The notes under the pieces: generated by a model
What the model saw: only the letters and a program-made list of their open reading frames with translations
Told to the model about the DNA's origin: nothing
The model's database searches: none
Translations under genes and position numbers: made by a program
DNA from: Stercorarius parasiticus
Lineage: Eukaryota > Chordata > Aves > Charadriiformes > Stercorariidae
Assembly (NCBI GenBank): GCA_013396915.1
Contig: VWZL01005037.1
Coordinates: forward strand, 1,037,140-1,101,139
Length of the DNA: 64,000 nucleotides
Reading direction: 5' to 3'
Shown here: piece after piece, positions 35,968 through 48,234 of the stretch
Position numbering within the stretch: the stretch's first letter is position 1
How the letters are laid out: each line of letters starts with the position of its first letter

Positions 35968-36582
35968 CAATGTAAAGCTTTTGCAAACGGCAAAGGTAAG
36001 GATTTTCATAACGATCGTTAAAAGGGAGAGGCTGTGGGATACGCCACCCTTGTTGCAACCAGACTCCCGGAATGGCTGATGCTCGCCGCTCACCCAAGGA
36101 CAGCCTGGCCACATACTGGGGGGATAACTACAGGTGGTTTCTGAGAGACGAGGGCTCATAGCATTGCTGCAGACACAAAACCTCTGAAAATCAATTCGGA
36201 CTTGTGTTCTCTTCTATTCTATTTCTTTCTGAGATTTATTTCAGCTGAATGGCTGCCAGTGCTCTCTTTATTACTGTCTCTTGGAGCCTACAGCCACTTT
36301 AGCCAACTACCCCTGTCTGACTCTGTCTTCAGTATGTTTTGAAGTTGTTTTGGCTGAAGGAGGAACCAGTGATTGGAGAAAAAGCCTTTTTTTCTCCAAG
36401 TCATTGCTGGGCTTGAAATTTTCTAACACTGGAAACAAATCAGAAAAGAGCCGGGGGAAGCCCCGCAAAGCCCTTCTCTAGGGCTGCTCTGCCTCCACCC
36501 TCAGGACAGACTATCTGTGAAGACCAGATTATATCTGAGATACAGCAACCTCTCAACACACGCCAGCAGAATCCGCAGAGCC

Positions 36583-36925
36583 CTGGCAGAAGCATGCTAA
36601 TGTCTTTGGGGTAGTTACTTTATGTTCATTTAAAATGCAATTAAACAGAACAAATACTGTGAGGAAATGGACAAGATTTTACATTTGCATACAAAAATTA
36701 GGGGGAAGATCTTTTTATCACGTTATAAATTTTATATAAACATTTTGGAAGGAAATAATATGTGGCGATAATATAGACTGATATAATGAAATAACTAGAA
36801 TGATGGTATTGTTGTCCATGGGGTCAAAAATTGTTCCCAGAAAAGAATTAATAATTTATAGAAGTGTTTATCCCTGTAATTAAATACTGGAATTGGGAGA
36901 CACTTCCTGCCTAATTGTTTTAAGT
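36583..36925. promoter_or_regulatory. Candidate enhancer block with paired octamer motifs
   Basis: Repeat-free, very AT-rich sequence containing ATGCTAAT at 36594-36601 and a perfect inverted octamer ATTTGCAT at 36683-36690. TTAAAATGCAATTAAAC lies between them, with several ATTA cores after them. POU and homeodomain proteins bind such sites. The texture is typical of vertebrate conserved non-coding elements, but conservation is inferred and not shown. Confidence 0.3.
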
Positions 36926-37595
36926 CTGCAAAAATTAGTCCTAAACTCTAGAAACAGAAACCTGCATTAAAAAAGAACCTTTAGAATGTTACTGTATTTT
37001 CTGTCTAAAGAAAAAGGCTCCTTTCTCTGATTTAGATTAGCATAAGCCTTATTTTCAAGCAAAACTCTGCATGCAGACAACAGAAACCATGGGATTTGTC
37101 ATGGAAAGGGAGTTGGAAACAAGGAACAAATCTATGCTTTTGTACTTCTAGTGCAGTTGTATTTAATTGTAATAACATGTTTCTTACCAAGTTTAAGGTC
37201 TGCAACGCTAGACACTGTTAGCTGGAGCACACCTACCCGGCCGTTGATACACATGACAAAGCTCCTAGTTAGGTCTTCTCTGAGCTTGAATGAGGCATTT
37301 TCTGCGTAAGGTCACAGAACTAAAAATTGTAATGAAGGCAGTAACATTGAATAGCACTTTTCTAGGAGTATCTTCTGAGCCAGTATCCCTTATACAGCTC
37401 TTTAAATACGCCTGGAGTTTAATTCTAATCCAGAGTAAAGGGATGAATTCCTCTTTCAATGAACTTTACTGGATGAATGTGAAAGCAAAGGCTTAGCTTT
37501 TGGCAGGCTACCTCCCATATTTTTTGTGCCTAACGTTAATGAGTTTGATATTAGCATAATATAACCACTGCATTTCATTTCTAACCTGAATAATT

Positions 37596-37609
37596 AAAAA
37601 AAAAAAAAA
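37596..37609 (+). repeat. Poly(A) run
   Basis: Fourteen A in a row followed by further A-rich sequence. No retroposon body is recognisable upstream. Confidence 0.85.
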
Positions 37610-38040
37610 GGCAAGAAAAAAGCTGGAGGCAGAGGGAGAATGGGGGAAGCGGAAAATGGCTTGAAATACAATCAGCCCTGATTTCAACTCTTAGGTACTA
37701 ATCTTCCTTGGCAAGCTGAATACACTGAATTCGTTTGTGCTGCTGAATGTGTAGCACAGAGCACAGGTAAGTGGGGGAAAAACACAAATTCCCACTTGTC
37801 CTTGAATAATTGGCCAAGCAGGTCAGCCCTGTGATTCCTCATGTCCCATAAATCCACACAGAGGTAGGCACAGGGGAGGGTTTCTTCTCTAAATAGCCGA
37901 GAAATATTAATAGCAAGAGGGCTTGAAAACACTGTGTGCCTATGGGAGCAATGAAGAAATGCTGAAGGACTGAATCCCTCGTGCTGCCTCTGGGTTTGGA
38001 AGACCATGAGGTTGAATAGGATACTGTGGGAGCCACACTT

Positions 38041-38480
38041 ACTCTGATAATATCTGCGTAGATCACCAATATGCTCAGGTCCTCAACGAGCTTGGTCGTA
38101 CGTCACGTCCTTCCTCATTACCACCACAAAATCACATGATTACGAGAGCCACAACCAGGCACTATTAAAAAAAGGTCTCTTTTGTCCAACAAGCACTAAG
38201 ATGCAGCTATCGGGTCATCATGCAAAAGCAATCCATTATGTTGATTAGTGTAACACTTAAAGGCCAGCTTGCACATTAACTACTTTAATTGTCAAGTACA
38301 ACAGCACTGTGGTGTAACATTAAAGGTGCTCTAAAGTTTGCTGTTTGCTGACGGTGCATCACAGTTATGCAGACCATAACACTTTCATGAATGCTCTGAG
38401 GCAGGTTACATATATATATGTCTATTATTATTTTTTCTGTGTAGTTTGAATTAACATGAGTTTGTCTGAGAGAAGGCCAG
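38041..38480. promoter_or_regulatory. Candidate regulatory block with CRE-like site
   Basis: TACGTCACGTCC at 38099-38110 holds a CRE half-site (TGACGT on the minus strand) and four CpGs within 15 bp. Downstream to 38480 the sequence is repeat-free, with many palindromic and TTAAT-type words and a 14-bp AT palindrome at 38408-38421. Function is inference from motif content. Confidence 0.25.
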
Positions 38481-39631
38481 ATGGCAGGATTGTTATTAGT
38501 CCCCCACACATACTGTTCTCTTGTAGAAAGAAGGAAAAATTCAAGTTCTGAAAAATAAGGGTGAAGTTGTTTTGTGTTTGGTTTTTGGTTTTGGTGTTGT
38601 ATTTTTAAAAATCTTATTCCACTAATTACTTGATGAAATGTTTTTTTTTCTTTAATTTGAATGACATTCCAGAGAAGCTGCTCTAGCTTTATTTAGTAAT
38701 TGACCATTCCCCTTCCCCATAAACAGTCACATGTTTGTTGTCACTCTCCTGAGCTGCCTTTGGATGATTTCCTGAATAAGTCTTATATTTTGATATTCCC
38801 TTAACCCTTAAAGGCTAGAGAGAATTTGCCGTGGAGCCTCTTGCTTGTTTTCGTGCCCTCAGGCAATGGTCTGCCTCTGACTCCAGTATCTTCCTGCATC
38901 ACCACTTGGGACAACGTGAAGTGGCCTTGTTTTCTTAAAGCATGGAGTAAATACTAATGATGGATTTTTCTCTCTGAATCCCGCCAGTGTCCTCTGAGGT
39001 AGCCCTCCTCCCTCAGGTGTCTTTCATCCCCTTTTCTCTTTTGCAAGCCTATAGTTCTAATTTTTTTGTAGTTTTGTTTTGGTTTAAACATCATTACAAG
39101 GTCAGACAGGCCAGTCAGTGTCTTCTGGGGCTACTGGCTGCTCCCACTGTCAAATCCAGCCTTCTGCCACCGCATACCCTATAAACCCTTTTATTCATTG
39201 GTAATACTGTTTGAATTCAGAGTTTTGTTCTGTAGTTTTTTAGTCTGGATGAGATTATGGAAGAAATTTTTCAAAGGCATAAACAAGACTTATATGTCCG
39301 AGTCCCATTGGCTTTCAGCAGGCGTGGTCGGTGCCAGAAGCATTCTGTGCCCTTGAGAGTCTTCCCCTATTTCTTAAACAAAGATGGTACAAGTTAAGGG
39401 TTCTTTCATTTTAGAGGAATTTGTAGAGATCATAAATTAAGGCTTAGATAGATAAACAGTTTAAATCCAGTATGCTTTGTAGTGGAACTATGCCCCAGAG
39501 TGCACTGTGAACTAAGCCCCAGAGCATGCTTAATGCAACAGTAGTCAGGGACTTTGCTGATTTACTGCCAGATGTGCCAGACCCGCCAGGATCTCCTCAT
39601 GCGGGGAGAGGGGCTGAGCGAGGAGCTTGCT
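38481..39631. other. AT-rich non-coding stretch
   Basis: The short segment at 39299-39330 (AGTCCCATTGGCTTTCAGC) may be an old scrap of an amniote dispersed repeat. Nothing else was recognised. Confidence 0.5.
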
Positions 39632-39665
39632 GGGGTGGGACAGAGGGAACCGCCAAGGGACGGGG
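39632..39665 (+). other. G-quadruplex candidate with one long loop
   Basis: Five G tracts: GGGG 39632-39635, GGG 39637-39639, GGG 39645-39647, GGG 39657-39659 and GGGG 39662-39665. The loops are 1, 5, 9 and 2 nt. One loop exceeds the usual seven-base limit, so this is an extended-loop candidate. Confidence 0.55.
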
Positions 39666-39949
39666 AGGTGGCAGGTGTCCAGTGTCAGGAAATGGAATAT
39701 TTATGGAGAAACCAGATGGAGCGAGGATCTCTATTCTATCTTGCTTTTCTCTTAATATGGGGAAGTCTCTCTTTGCATTACCGCATGACACAAAATTTGG
39801 CAGTTGTGGTGACTGTGTGAGGAGACTGCTAAAAATATCAAGCTTCCAGCAGATGAAAAAGCAATAGGATATGAGCTACCTAATCAGCTTTCTGCACCTC
39901 TCACCTTCACAGATCGAAGTACTTAACTGTATACTATTCATTAAGTAAA

Positions 39950-40215
39950 ATCCCGCTGCTGAATTCTGTTTACCAGGTAAAGAGACTTTTTTTGTCACTG
40001 CTCCAATTAATCGGTGTTTCCTGTGCGCATGGAAAGAATCGCTAAGCTCTGATTCATGGCAGTGAGTCCCCCGCTGTTGCAGATAATAGCGGAGTGGGGG
40101 TGGGCATGGCTGACTAATGTGCCTTTAAATTCCGTTTGGGTTATAAGCTCTTGAGGCGTAATGATTTTTTAGGTACTCTGTCATGTGTCATAATGTCACA
40201 TCACATAAGGTAAAT
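39950..40215. promoter_or_regulatory. Candidate conserved non-coding block
   Basis: Repeat-free sequence with CTCCAATTAATCGG near 40000, a GGCGTAATGATTT homeodomain-type core near 40155 and CATGTGTCATAATGTCACATCACAT, where related TGTCAYAAT/ATGTCAC words repeat. CpGs such as TGCGCATGG, AATCGG and TAGCGGAG are retained. It resembles developmental enhancers in texture. Conservation has not been tested. Confidence 0.3.
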
Positions 40216-40343
40216 ATGACTCATGTAATCCAGTTTGATACATTGCCATTAGAATATTCTGTTGGGGGGTGTGTGCAGTGAAATACTCCCTGTGAAGTGT
40301 TTTTCCCCTGCATTTTTAGTGTTTCTGGTGGGAATGTTTGCAG

Positions 40344-40524
40344 GAGTGCAACCAATCCTTCCCGTTTAGCCTCAGACAGAAGAATCTCAAGAGCCTCTTC
40401 AGAGTCCCTTGACATGGCTGAGTGTGGCACAGTTAAAATGTCTACTGAAAGCAGTGTGAAAGTGGCAAGCTTTGACCCTCAGGAAGACAAAAATATGGCT
40501 ATTTTAAGAGAGAGAACCTCTTAA
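40344..40524 (+). other. Exon-like open segment, unproven
   Basis: After an acceptor-like TTTGCAG ending at 40343, the frame is open to a TAA at 40522-40524. It encodes a Ser/Arg-rich stretch (S-D-R-R-I-S-R-A-S-S-E-S-L-D) followed by acidic and Lys-rich sequence. It looks like a regulatory tail with RRxS phosphorylation-type sites. The minus strand is also open here (40221-40430), the pyrimidine tract before the acceptor is poor, and I recognise no gene. Chance is likely. Confidence 0.15.
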
Positions 40525-40897
40525 ATCCCTCTGGTAAACAGCAGGAGTTGCAGTCTGTCAGTGTCTCAAAGTCTCTAAAATCTGCTGAACCATTTGGCAC
40601 TGCCTCAGAGTTGGAAATGTTTTTCTTCTTCATATGACAATAGGAAAAGGGGAGATTTTGTTGGGGTTCTTGTTTTTTGCTTTGTGTTTTGTGTTTTTGT
40701 TTTGTATTTAACATCAAGGAGAAACCTCGCAGTAGTAACAAACTGTCCCATATAGACATTTTTTCCACTTCTGCTTGTCAGGTAAACACAGCAGTGATGT
40801 GGTGTCCTAGCTAACAGGAGGTAAATAGGGAAATAAGGAGGCATTTCAGCAAACAGGTCACTGCTATGTCTTAAAAGTAGCGGCTAAAATAATTATT

Positions 40898-41245
40898 TTA
40901 AAAGCCAAAAAAGCTCTTGCATAAACTCCTGGAACAATAGATTGCTATTTCCTTACCCGTTTTGGTGGGGGTGGAGTCGCTGAGATGGAGCTGATTACCC
41001 CAGCTGCAGGGCAGTGTGGCATCGCACAAATAACGGAGCACAGGCTGTGCTTTCCAAGGAGAGCCTTTGGATTGTTTGGAGTCCACCAGGAAGTCAACTC
41101 TGCCCTGGTTTCCGATGCGATTCAATAGGCTATTTTCCAGAGATGTCTGGAGCCAGAATAAAATCCGTCTGATAGGACCGTCGAGAATATTCCCATGATT
41201 ATAAAACCACAGAGGGACAACTTGTTTTGGGAGGTGCACTGACAA
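40898..41245 (-). other. 115-codon frame with CpG-containing sequence, unproven
   Basis: The minus-strand translation has a fairly natural residue mix (aromatic, aliphatic and charged residues interspersed; L-W-F-Y-N-H-G near residues 12-18). The DNA keeps several CpGs, such as CCGATGCGATT and ACCGTCGAG. No family is recognised. It may be an exon, a decayed coding remnant or a conserved non-coding element. A decision needs cross-species alignment. Confidence 0.18.
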
Positions 41246-41349
41246 CTAATGACAAAACAGTGCATGCATTATCAAGCAGATATTGTGTTCTTGAATAAAG
41301 GACTGATAATGCCTGGGCACACAGGGCTGCTTTCTGCTCACAGCTATAA

Positions 41350-41402
41350 ACGGACTACTCCTACTGACTTCAAACAGCTGCGTGTAACTCAGAGGAGAAA
41401 CT
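41350..41402. repeat. Probable ancient amniote repeat scrap
   Basis: ACTCCTACTGACTTCAAAC followed by GTGTAACTCAGAGGAGAA resembles the dispersed amniote element in which a TTGACTTCAATGG core is followed by a GTGTAACTGAGA-type tail. Recognition is by recalled pattern. The family name is uncertain. Confidence 0.4.
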
Positions 41403-42293
41403 CAAGGTTTTTCCTCTGAGGTGTACTTTATTTATTATTAATTCTCTTTGGGCCTTCCACATTTCAAAACTCACTTCTGCAGTGCGTTCACTTCTTTGAG
41501 CTGGGCTGTAGCCTCCTGCACCTCTGAGAAGGGGTACAGTATGAAGAGCTTTGCCTTCTGAACTGTTGTCTGATCTAGTTACAGGAGAGAGGAAGGTACT
41601 TGTCCTTCTGGCATCGGGCTTCCCCTTCCCACATGCTTCCCTGTATCGGTGCAAGAAGCTAGCGAGGCACCAGTGCTCTCCACCCTGCGCCTTCTCACAA
41701 ATGCCTTTGTCACACAGGGTGGTCATTTGCTGTCCAGCCCTGGAAATTCGTACTGACCTAGGAATATCTGGGATACTCATGACCGAGCTTTTCTTCTTTC
41801 CCCCGGTGTTTATTTCCTTGTCTATAATGCTTCCTGACAGCTACATGTTATTGCAGTCAGAAAGGCCTTTCAGATATGAATACCCAGCCCTCGCCTGGAG
41901 TGAACTTTTTACTGCAGTCATCTTCATGGAGGCATCTGGATGTGAATAGATCCATCTGACTCAAGTGTAGCAGTCTCAGTCTCTATGACTTCGTTAACCT
42001 ACGTAGCTCCACTAACTACTGCTCATTAAGTGCTCCTCCTTTGGGCTGAGGCGAGCAGAATGAGTCCAAGTGTGTAACTCATTTTCCTTGTGGGGGGGTA
42101 TTAATGTATCCTGAAATCCTACTCTTTCCCTCTTCGGGTACAAAGGAACTTAACCACTGCAGAAATATTTTGGTTCTTCTGTACACAATGGCCGAGAGGG
42201 ACAAGAATACAGGAACGCTTAGGAACATTTCATCCTGAGAATAATAATTCCATGGTATTTTGCAGTGATGCCCAACAGGATGAATGAGGATAT
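41403..42293. other. Non-coding stretch with two overlapping opposed frames
   Basis: A 136-codon minus frame (41370-41780) and a 132-codon plus frame (41551-41949) overlap. At most one could be coding. Neither has a recognisable domain, and their coexistence points to a locally stop-poor composition. Confidence 0.4.
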
Positions 42294-42785
42294 TCAGCTC
42301 ATCTGGTTATTTTGGAGACAGACTTCCTTGCAGTGGGATGGACCAGGATTACTTAAGTAGCTGGAATATGAAGTAATGACCATGAAATAACTTGAGAAAC
42401 TATTGCCAACAAATGAAACTACTCTAAATTTCAAGTCTTGTGAAGAACATATGCACAACTCCCACTCTGAATAGTGGCTTTGGAAAGAAAATAAGGATCT
42501 GAGGCACTCATGTCCTTTATTGTGCATGTTGCTGAACACAGGGCAAATTAAAAATCCCGCACCAGCTAACGTGAATGACACAATTCTGATAGACTTGCTG
42601 GAGACGATACTGCACTCACCATTTAACATTCCCTCATCTTCTATCCTGTTTAGGAAATCACTTTGCAGCAAAATGTTAGACTGTTTCACACTGTCAGTTT
42701 TTAATTGGGAGAATATGATCAGCGCTAGTATTAGTTGCAAGAACTGTTGATAGGACTTTAAAAACTTGTCTGTTGCTTTTGCCAA
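42294..42785 (-). other. 163-codon open frame of unknown status
   Basis: A minus-strand ATG-to-stop frame in DNA of ordinary AT-rich composition, so its length is less expected than that of the 2294-2830 frame. The predicted product starts with a Lys/Gln-rich stretch and a short hydrophobic segment (about residues 16-26), with no signal peptide or domain I know. A shorter plus-strand frame overlaps it. No promoter, splice or poly(A) structure ties it to a transcript. Confidence 0.15.
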
Positions 42786-45700
42786 GTACTTTTTACAGTA
42801 CCTGCTTCTGCTCTCACTGAAAGCAGTGGAAATCAGAGCAGTTCTGAAATCAACTTACTGTCTGTTGCAAAGATGATCAGCAGCAGAGCAAGAGTGGCTT
42901 TTAAAAAGACTGCTGGCATACGGCAGCACAAAGAAAGCTGCACATTGTGACACTCCTACAGAAAAAGAGGCGAGACATTCAATGGTTGCTTTACGGATCT
43001 CACAGCTGGACCACTAAGGTAGGAAACATAAGCAGGCTATCATGTCACTCTTACAGCAGTGGCAAAAAGATGCTTCTCTCCCTGTGCAGAGAAGCTGAGA
43101 TGCTGCAGTACTTTTTCTAATCCATGCACATCATATATGGTATTTGTGAGCTTCAGCTGAAAAAAAAATAAAACCACAACAGTGCAATGTGCTGCAGTGT
43201 GTGTGTTTGTGTTTGGATTACAAAAGAATTTTAGATGTGGGTTTTCTGCCAGCACACAACGGTGCTGCTGTGCAGCTTGACTGACTTCAGAGTATTTAAA
43301 GGGGAAAAATGAAAAAGTTGCTTAAGGGTTTAAAGATCAATAAGCATGGCAAAATCTTCCATAAGTAGGCAACAGTTTCAGGCCTTGGTGCTGACATGTC
43401 TTTTCTGATTCTTTTCCATAATCTTATTCCACTGTAGATGGGTGTGGTGTGGAGGAACATTGTATGATGTCAGGACAGAGATTATCAGTAGAAATTAGTC
43501 AAACTTTCAATGTTCTCACAACGTAACCATTTCCATCCTCCAACAGAAGAGACCTTTGCTGTTATTTCCATGGCATGATTATGAGCAATCCCAGTCAATC
43601 CCAACTGACTGATGGGGATGTACAAAATCTGGCAGAGAAATACAGCTACCTTTTTTCAGGAGGTTTCAGGTTAAGCAGTGTGTTCCAAGTAATACCTCTC
43701 GCTAAAGCATTTGGATATTGTCTTATTTGAGAACAGAAAGGACTCCTCTTTCCCTCTATCAGTTTTATGTGTGGGCATGCATAGACACACAAGCACACGC
43801 ACACACTTCTGTCTCTCACACTTGCTGACCTGTCATGTACTCTACAATTAAAATGCTTCACTCCTAAATTACGGGATGTCACTTCAACAGTTTTCCAGTA
43901 TCTGTCTGTTTTCATTCAGAAGAGCAGTAATGCTTTAGAAGTAGCAAAACCAAACAAGTTGGCGTTTATGATTTTCTGTTTTGAATGAGGGAACTATTTG
44001 ATAAAATTTGGATGTCATTTTGATCTTTTATCATGAAAATACAAAATTTGTAAAATGGAAAAATTATTTTAAACATTGCCTCAAACCATCCCTCTTGGCG
44101 TGTCTTTTAGGGTTTTATACTTAAGAAGTTTGCCTTTATTAAACAAATACAAAAAGCCACATTGAAGAGGCATAATACTAGTACTCGGTTTGTGTCTCTG
44201 AATGCTAAAATTTAATCTCTTCAGGATTTAACACACATCCACCTACAAAGACGTCAGTCTGTTTGAACTCAATTTAGTCTACGGTAAGTGTGCAGGGCTA
44301 ATGCATATGGAAGAAATGTCTACACTTCGCCATATCTAAAATGGTATCATATACAAAGGCTCGGTAGCTTTTATGTTGGCCAATGTTTTGAAATATTCAG
44401 TTGCCAATCAAAAATGTTGCAGAAATCATGTCCTGAAGAGATCTAAGTCTTTATAGTCAGTTGAAATCAAGATACTGAATGAGAGGCATAATTTCAGATT
44501 CTGACTAGAGTTAGGTGTATGTTCATGTTGGAAATACGAACACTAAAGTACTCTTAAAAAGAGATAAGAGTGAAAATACAGCTTGAAGGTAAAAGAAAAG
44601 CAATGGTGTTAATTTCTCTCAGACTGACCTTACAAGTCTGTGAGAAGCATCTACAAAGTCTCCTAATGCAGGGAATGGTTGCACAGGAAGACAAGGAGAA
44701 GAAAATTCAAGATGATGTGGAGGGGTGAATGAGTTTAACATGATCCAAAAGAAAGCTGAACAATGTTTTTAAGTGCATTTACAGTTTTTGAGAGTACACT
44801 TTTTCAGAAATCTTCATGTGGATTAATAAATTTGCTACATTGATGCAAACAGGTCTGTTCTACCAAAATGATACTACTTTGGTAAAAATATTTTTTCATC
44901 AAGGTGATTAAGCCGAATTCTGACATAATCCATGCAGAACTACACTGGATGGGACAGATAGAACTGCATTTGGGCCTTTGAGCATATATTATAAAAATAA
45001 TTCTTTGGGCTGTGCAATGTATGTGGCATAGCCACTGAACGCCCTTGCAGGAGGGAGAAGAGCGCTGATTTCATGAGGAAGGTGGGGATAAAAGTTAAGT
45101 TTTCTGCAGAAGAAGGTGTGAAAACAAATCTTTTGTGGAAACAGCGCCCAGGAGGAGGTGGGGTAGGGAGTGGGGCTGCAGACAGGCGGGATGTTCTGCA
45201 GTCAGTGCCAAATTCCCTGCGGGTCCCTTGGAGGTGGAAGGGGATTTCACAGCAGCCTGAGCAACTTTTGCAACCTCTTCTGCCAGCCCATGTATTTAAC
45301 ACAAGATTGTTTTACATAGGGATTTTTACCAGCTCCTTTCATAGAACTTACATACCTATTAGATTATGTTCAAGTTTCCCTTGCATCCATACTGTATCCA
45401 GATGGCATGGATAAACTGTCCAACTCTACACCCGGTTCTGCACGTTAACTAAGATCCACAGCAGCTTAGCTAAGCGTGCTGGTTGTCTGGCTCCTAGTTC
45501 CTACCATTTTCTCAGCATCACTATCTAGCCACAAAGGGGAACAGCTCTATTAAAAGGTACCTTTTCCTAATTGAGGGTGAAGTGTCCCAGCCACAAAGGA
45601 AGGATGCTACTGTGCAGACGCTCTGTCTCCAGAGCTAGATTATTCAGTAGAGCATTGGTCCCTAGATTTTTATTTTTTTTAAACTTTGAAATCCTGCACT

Positions 45701-47810
45701 TATTCAAGAAGCTCAAAGTGTTAGGAAAATGCTTCATGTTTCAGCAAATGTACAAGAGGTTCAGGGAACTGGCTACCACATTAAACAGTTACCCTGTGGC
45801 CTGCACTGTAAATGAAGAGGAATAACAGCGGTTATTGAAACTTGTTCTACTTTGTCACAGAGCTACTGGAGCTGCCTGAGCAGCATTGCTTGCTTTTTGG
45901 AAACCCTAGAGGAGAATATGACCTAGGAACAATCATACCTTTGTAGCCCAATTGTTCCCTTGCTTGAAAAAAAAATAAAAAGCGAAAAGGAAAAAGTGAT
46001 CAGGGTAGCAATATTGTACAATGTGGCTATGTTTTCAAGTTACTCAGAAAGTCTATATACTGTTACATTGCTTTCAGACACAATAAAAGGTCAGTTATTA
46101 ATCCTGCACTTACTCAGCCTTATCACTGCTATCCACACAGGCTGACTATGTCTGGACTTCTAGATGATATTGTTTTCATTATGGTGACCAAAGTGAAATT
46201 TAATTAGAGACTTATCTCTCAAATGGACAAGCGAAAAATATAAGGCTTAAGGAATTAATCCTAATACTTAATTACATTAAGATATTTTGCCATTCTGGAT
46301 GGGGTATTTTTGATACTCTGGGCAACTGTCTCCTATCAATTCACTCTTTAGTGGCTGCAAAGCATGACTACAGGGGTGGGGGGAAATGCTGTTCGTGACA
46401 GTAAAAAGCATATCCTTCCTGTCAGCTCTGAGCATGGAACAGGAATATCTAATCAAAAGGGTTTGCCCTGGATCATATCAGTTCCTGACCGCAAGCTCTA
46501 AATCCACATTATAGGAGCAAGGCAAAATGATCTACAGGTAACAGAAATGGAAAAAATGAATTGATAGGGAGATCAGACTGTGACTAAATGGAAGCAGGGA
46601 GGCTGAAAGGCAGCATTTTAATAAGGAAGGCTTTTGTACGGTTTTCAGGTACAATTGGGCAGACTTGTATAAAACAAAATTTCATCCTGGAGACCATTTA
46701 AATTTCATTGATAAGAATGCACTTCATTGCTTCATTTAGAAACTTCCACTGTGGCTTTTTTTCCCCATTTGTATAAAAATAAGAACCATCTGTAGGAAAA
46801 AAGAAAAAAACCCATAACTTGTTTGTGTGACTGCTTTGCTGTTGTTGTTTAGATTTCTAGGAAACAGATGCATGTTTTTCATTTGGGGAAAGCATACATC
46901 TGTTCTGCCAAATTCTCTCCAGAAATCCTTAATTTTCCAGTAAGAGCTTATTCAATTACATTTGAAAATAAGAAACTTTCCCTCCATCATCTGTGTACAC
47001 ACAGACATGTGTTACAAGGAAAAATGGTCATTTTGACACAGTGAGGAATTGTTTTCTCAGCAAATCCGTAAGAGTTTGCAAAATGCTATATAATAATTTA
47101 GGTTAGAAGAAGAAAAGAGAAGGTAGCAACAGATTTATTTCTGTAATCTGTGAAAGGATAGCTGCACAGTTGGAGCTGTTAGAGTCTCACATTGAAGAGA
47201 GGCATACAGTTTAACAAGGCTGAAACAGTAAGATTGTTTAGAAATTCCTGTGTAAGGTTTAATAAAGATGTAATTCCTGCCTACAAATTGCTTAAACCAT
47301 TCAGTGGAATTCTATAACAGGGATGTTACTCTCTTTTATGTTCTATGGGATGGTTTAAATATTTTATAGGGAGGTTATCATTCTCCGTTAAATTTATGGG
47401 TCTTCTCCAGAAGGGGAGAAGGGGAAGTAATTGTATGTGTTCTGAATGTTTGTCTACTTTGGGATCTACTCCAAAAATTATATGGTATATATTTTCATTG
47501 CTTCTTGTTTTGAAAAGAAACAAGTGCTACAACATAACTTGTAATACCATGTGACTGGTGTTCATATGTGCCCATTTCAGGGTTTGGATTAAAGTGTCTT
47601 CCATTCAGGTCCATCCTTTGGCTAGGGCATTTTTATCTTCAGCTTAGAAATAGAAAATGAAAAAAATACATAGTCAGTAGTAAAATCTTAGAGCAGAAGG
47701 AATCTAAGAGTACATCAAGAAGAGTAAACCTATTAACTTGTTCCCCTTCAGGGAGAAGATCCTACAGTAGTGATGCATTTTGGAAATAAATTCGAAGCAG
47801 GTGGACAGAG
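42786..47810. other. AT-rich non-coding stretch
   Basis: No gene recognised in 5 kb. A CA-type simple repeat with interruptions lies at about 43784-43806. A perfect 12-bp palindrome GCTTAGCTAAGC is at 45464-45475. 46170-46340 is repeat-free with several TTAATTA-type words and may be a conserved element (inference). Confidence 0.5.
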
Positions 47811-47850
47811 CAGCAGGAGGGCAGTATCAGGCTAATACAGCAGGAGGGCA
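47811..47850 (+). repeat. 13-bp direct repeat, 27-bp period
   Basis: CAGCAGGAGGGCA occurs at 47811-47823 and 47838-47850, with partly similar sequence between the copies. It is a small local duplication. Confidence 0.9.
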
Positions 47851-48217
47851 ACACCAGCCAGTTAGAAGAAAAAAATGAATCCCATGGACTGTAGGGGACT
47901 GCATATTAGAATTGCCAAGCTGAATATTTCCTACTGCATATCCTAAATAAATTAGACCTGCACAGAAATATGGGCAGTGATAGCTCCCCGCATGGCACAA
48001 ACAGCAATGGAAATGAAAGCTGCCCGTGTGTGCTCCAGTAAAGCTCGGAACGTTCAGGTGGGGTGTCACTTCAGTCCCATTTAAACCTGTTGCAGTGAGC
48101 TAGGCCTGTGGATAGATGTCAATGTCCCCGTCAGTATTTTTTAATGATATTGCTGGTATTGTCTACAGCTCCCTCTGCTTTATATTCCTCTCTAGAGCCG
48201 TCAAACTGGTGCTGTTT

Positions 48218-48234
48218 GGTGGTGGTGGTGTGGG
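48218..48234 (+). repeat. (GGT)n run, two-tier quadruplex candidate
   Basis: GGTGGTGGTGGTGTGGG gives five closely spaced GG tracts. It is a trinucleotide repeat with weak two-tetrad quadruplex potential. Confidence 0.7.

Noticed and set aside
37839..38069. Minus-strand frame with GTAAGT donor near 38050 that could be a coding exon.
   Set aside because: An in-frame stop lies shortly upstream, no acceptor is evident and there is no recognisable protein.
41370..41949. Two opposed open frames of 136 and 132 codons.
   Set aside because: They overlap on opposite strands with no domains, so the region is simply stop-poor.
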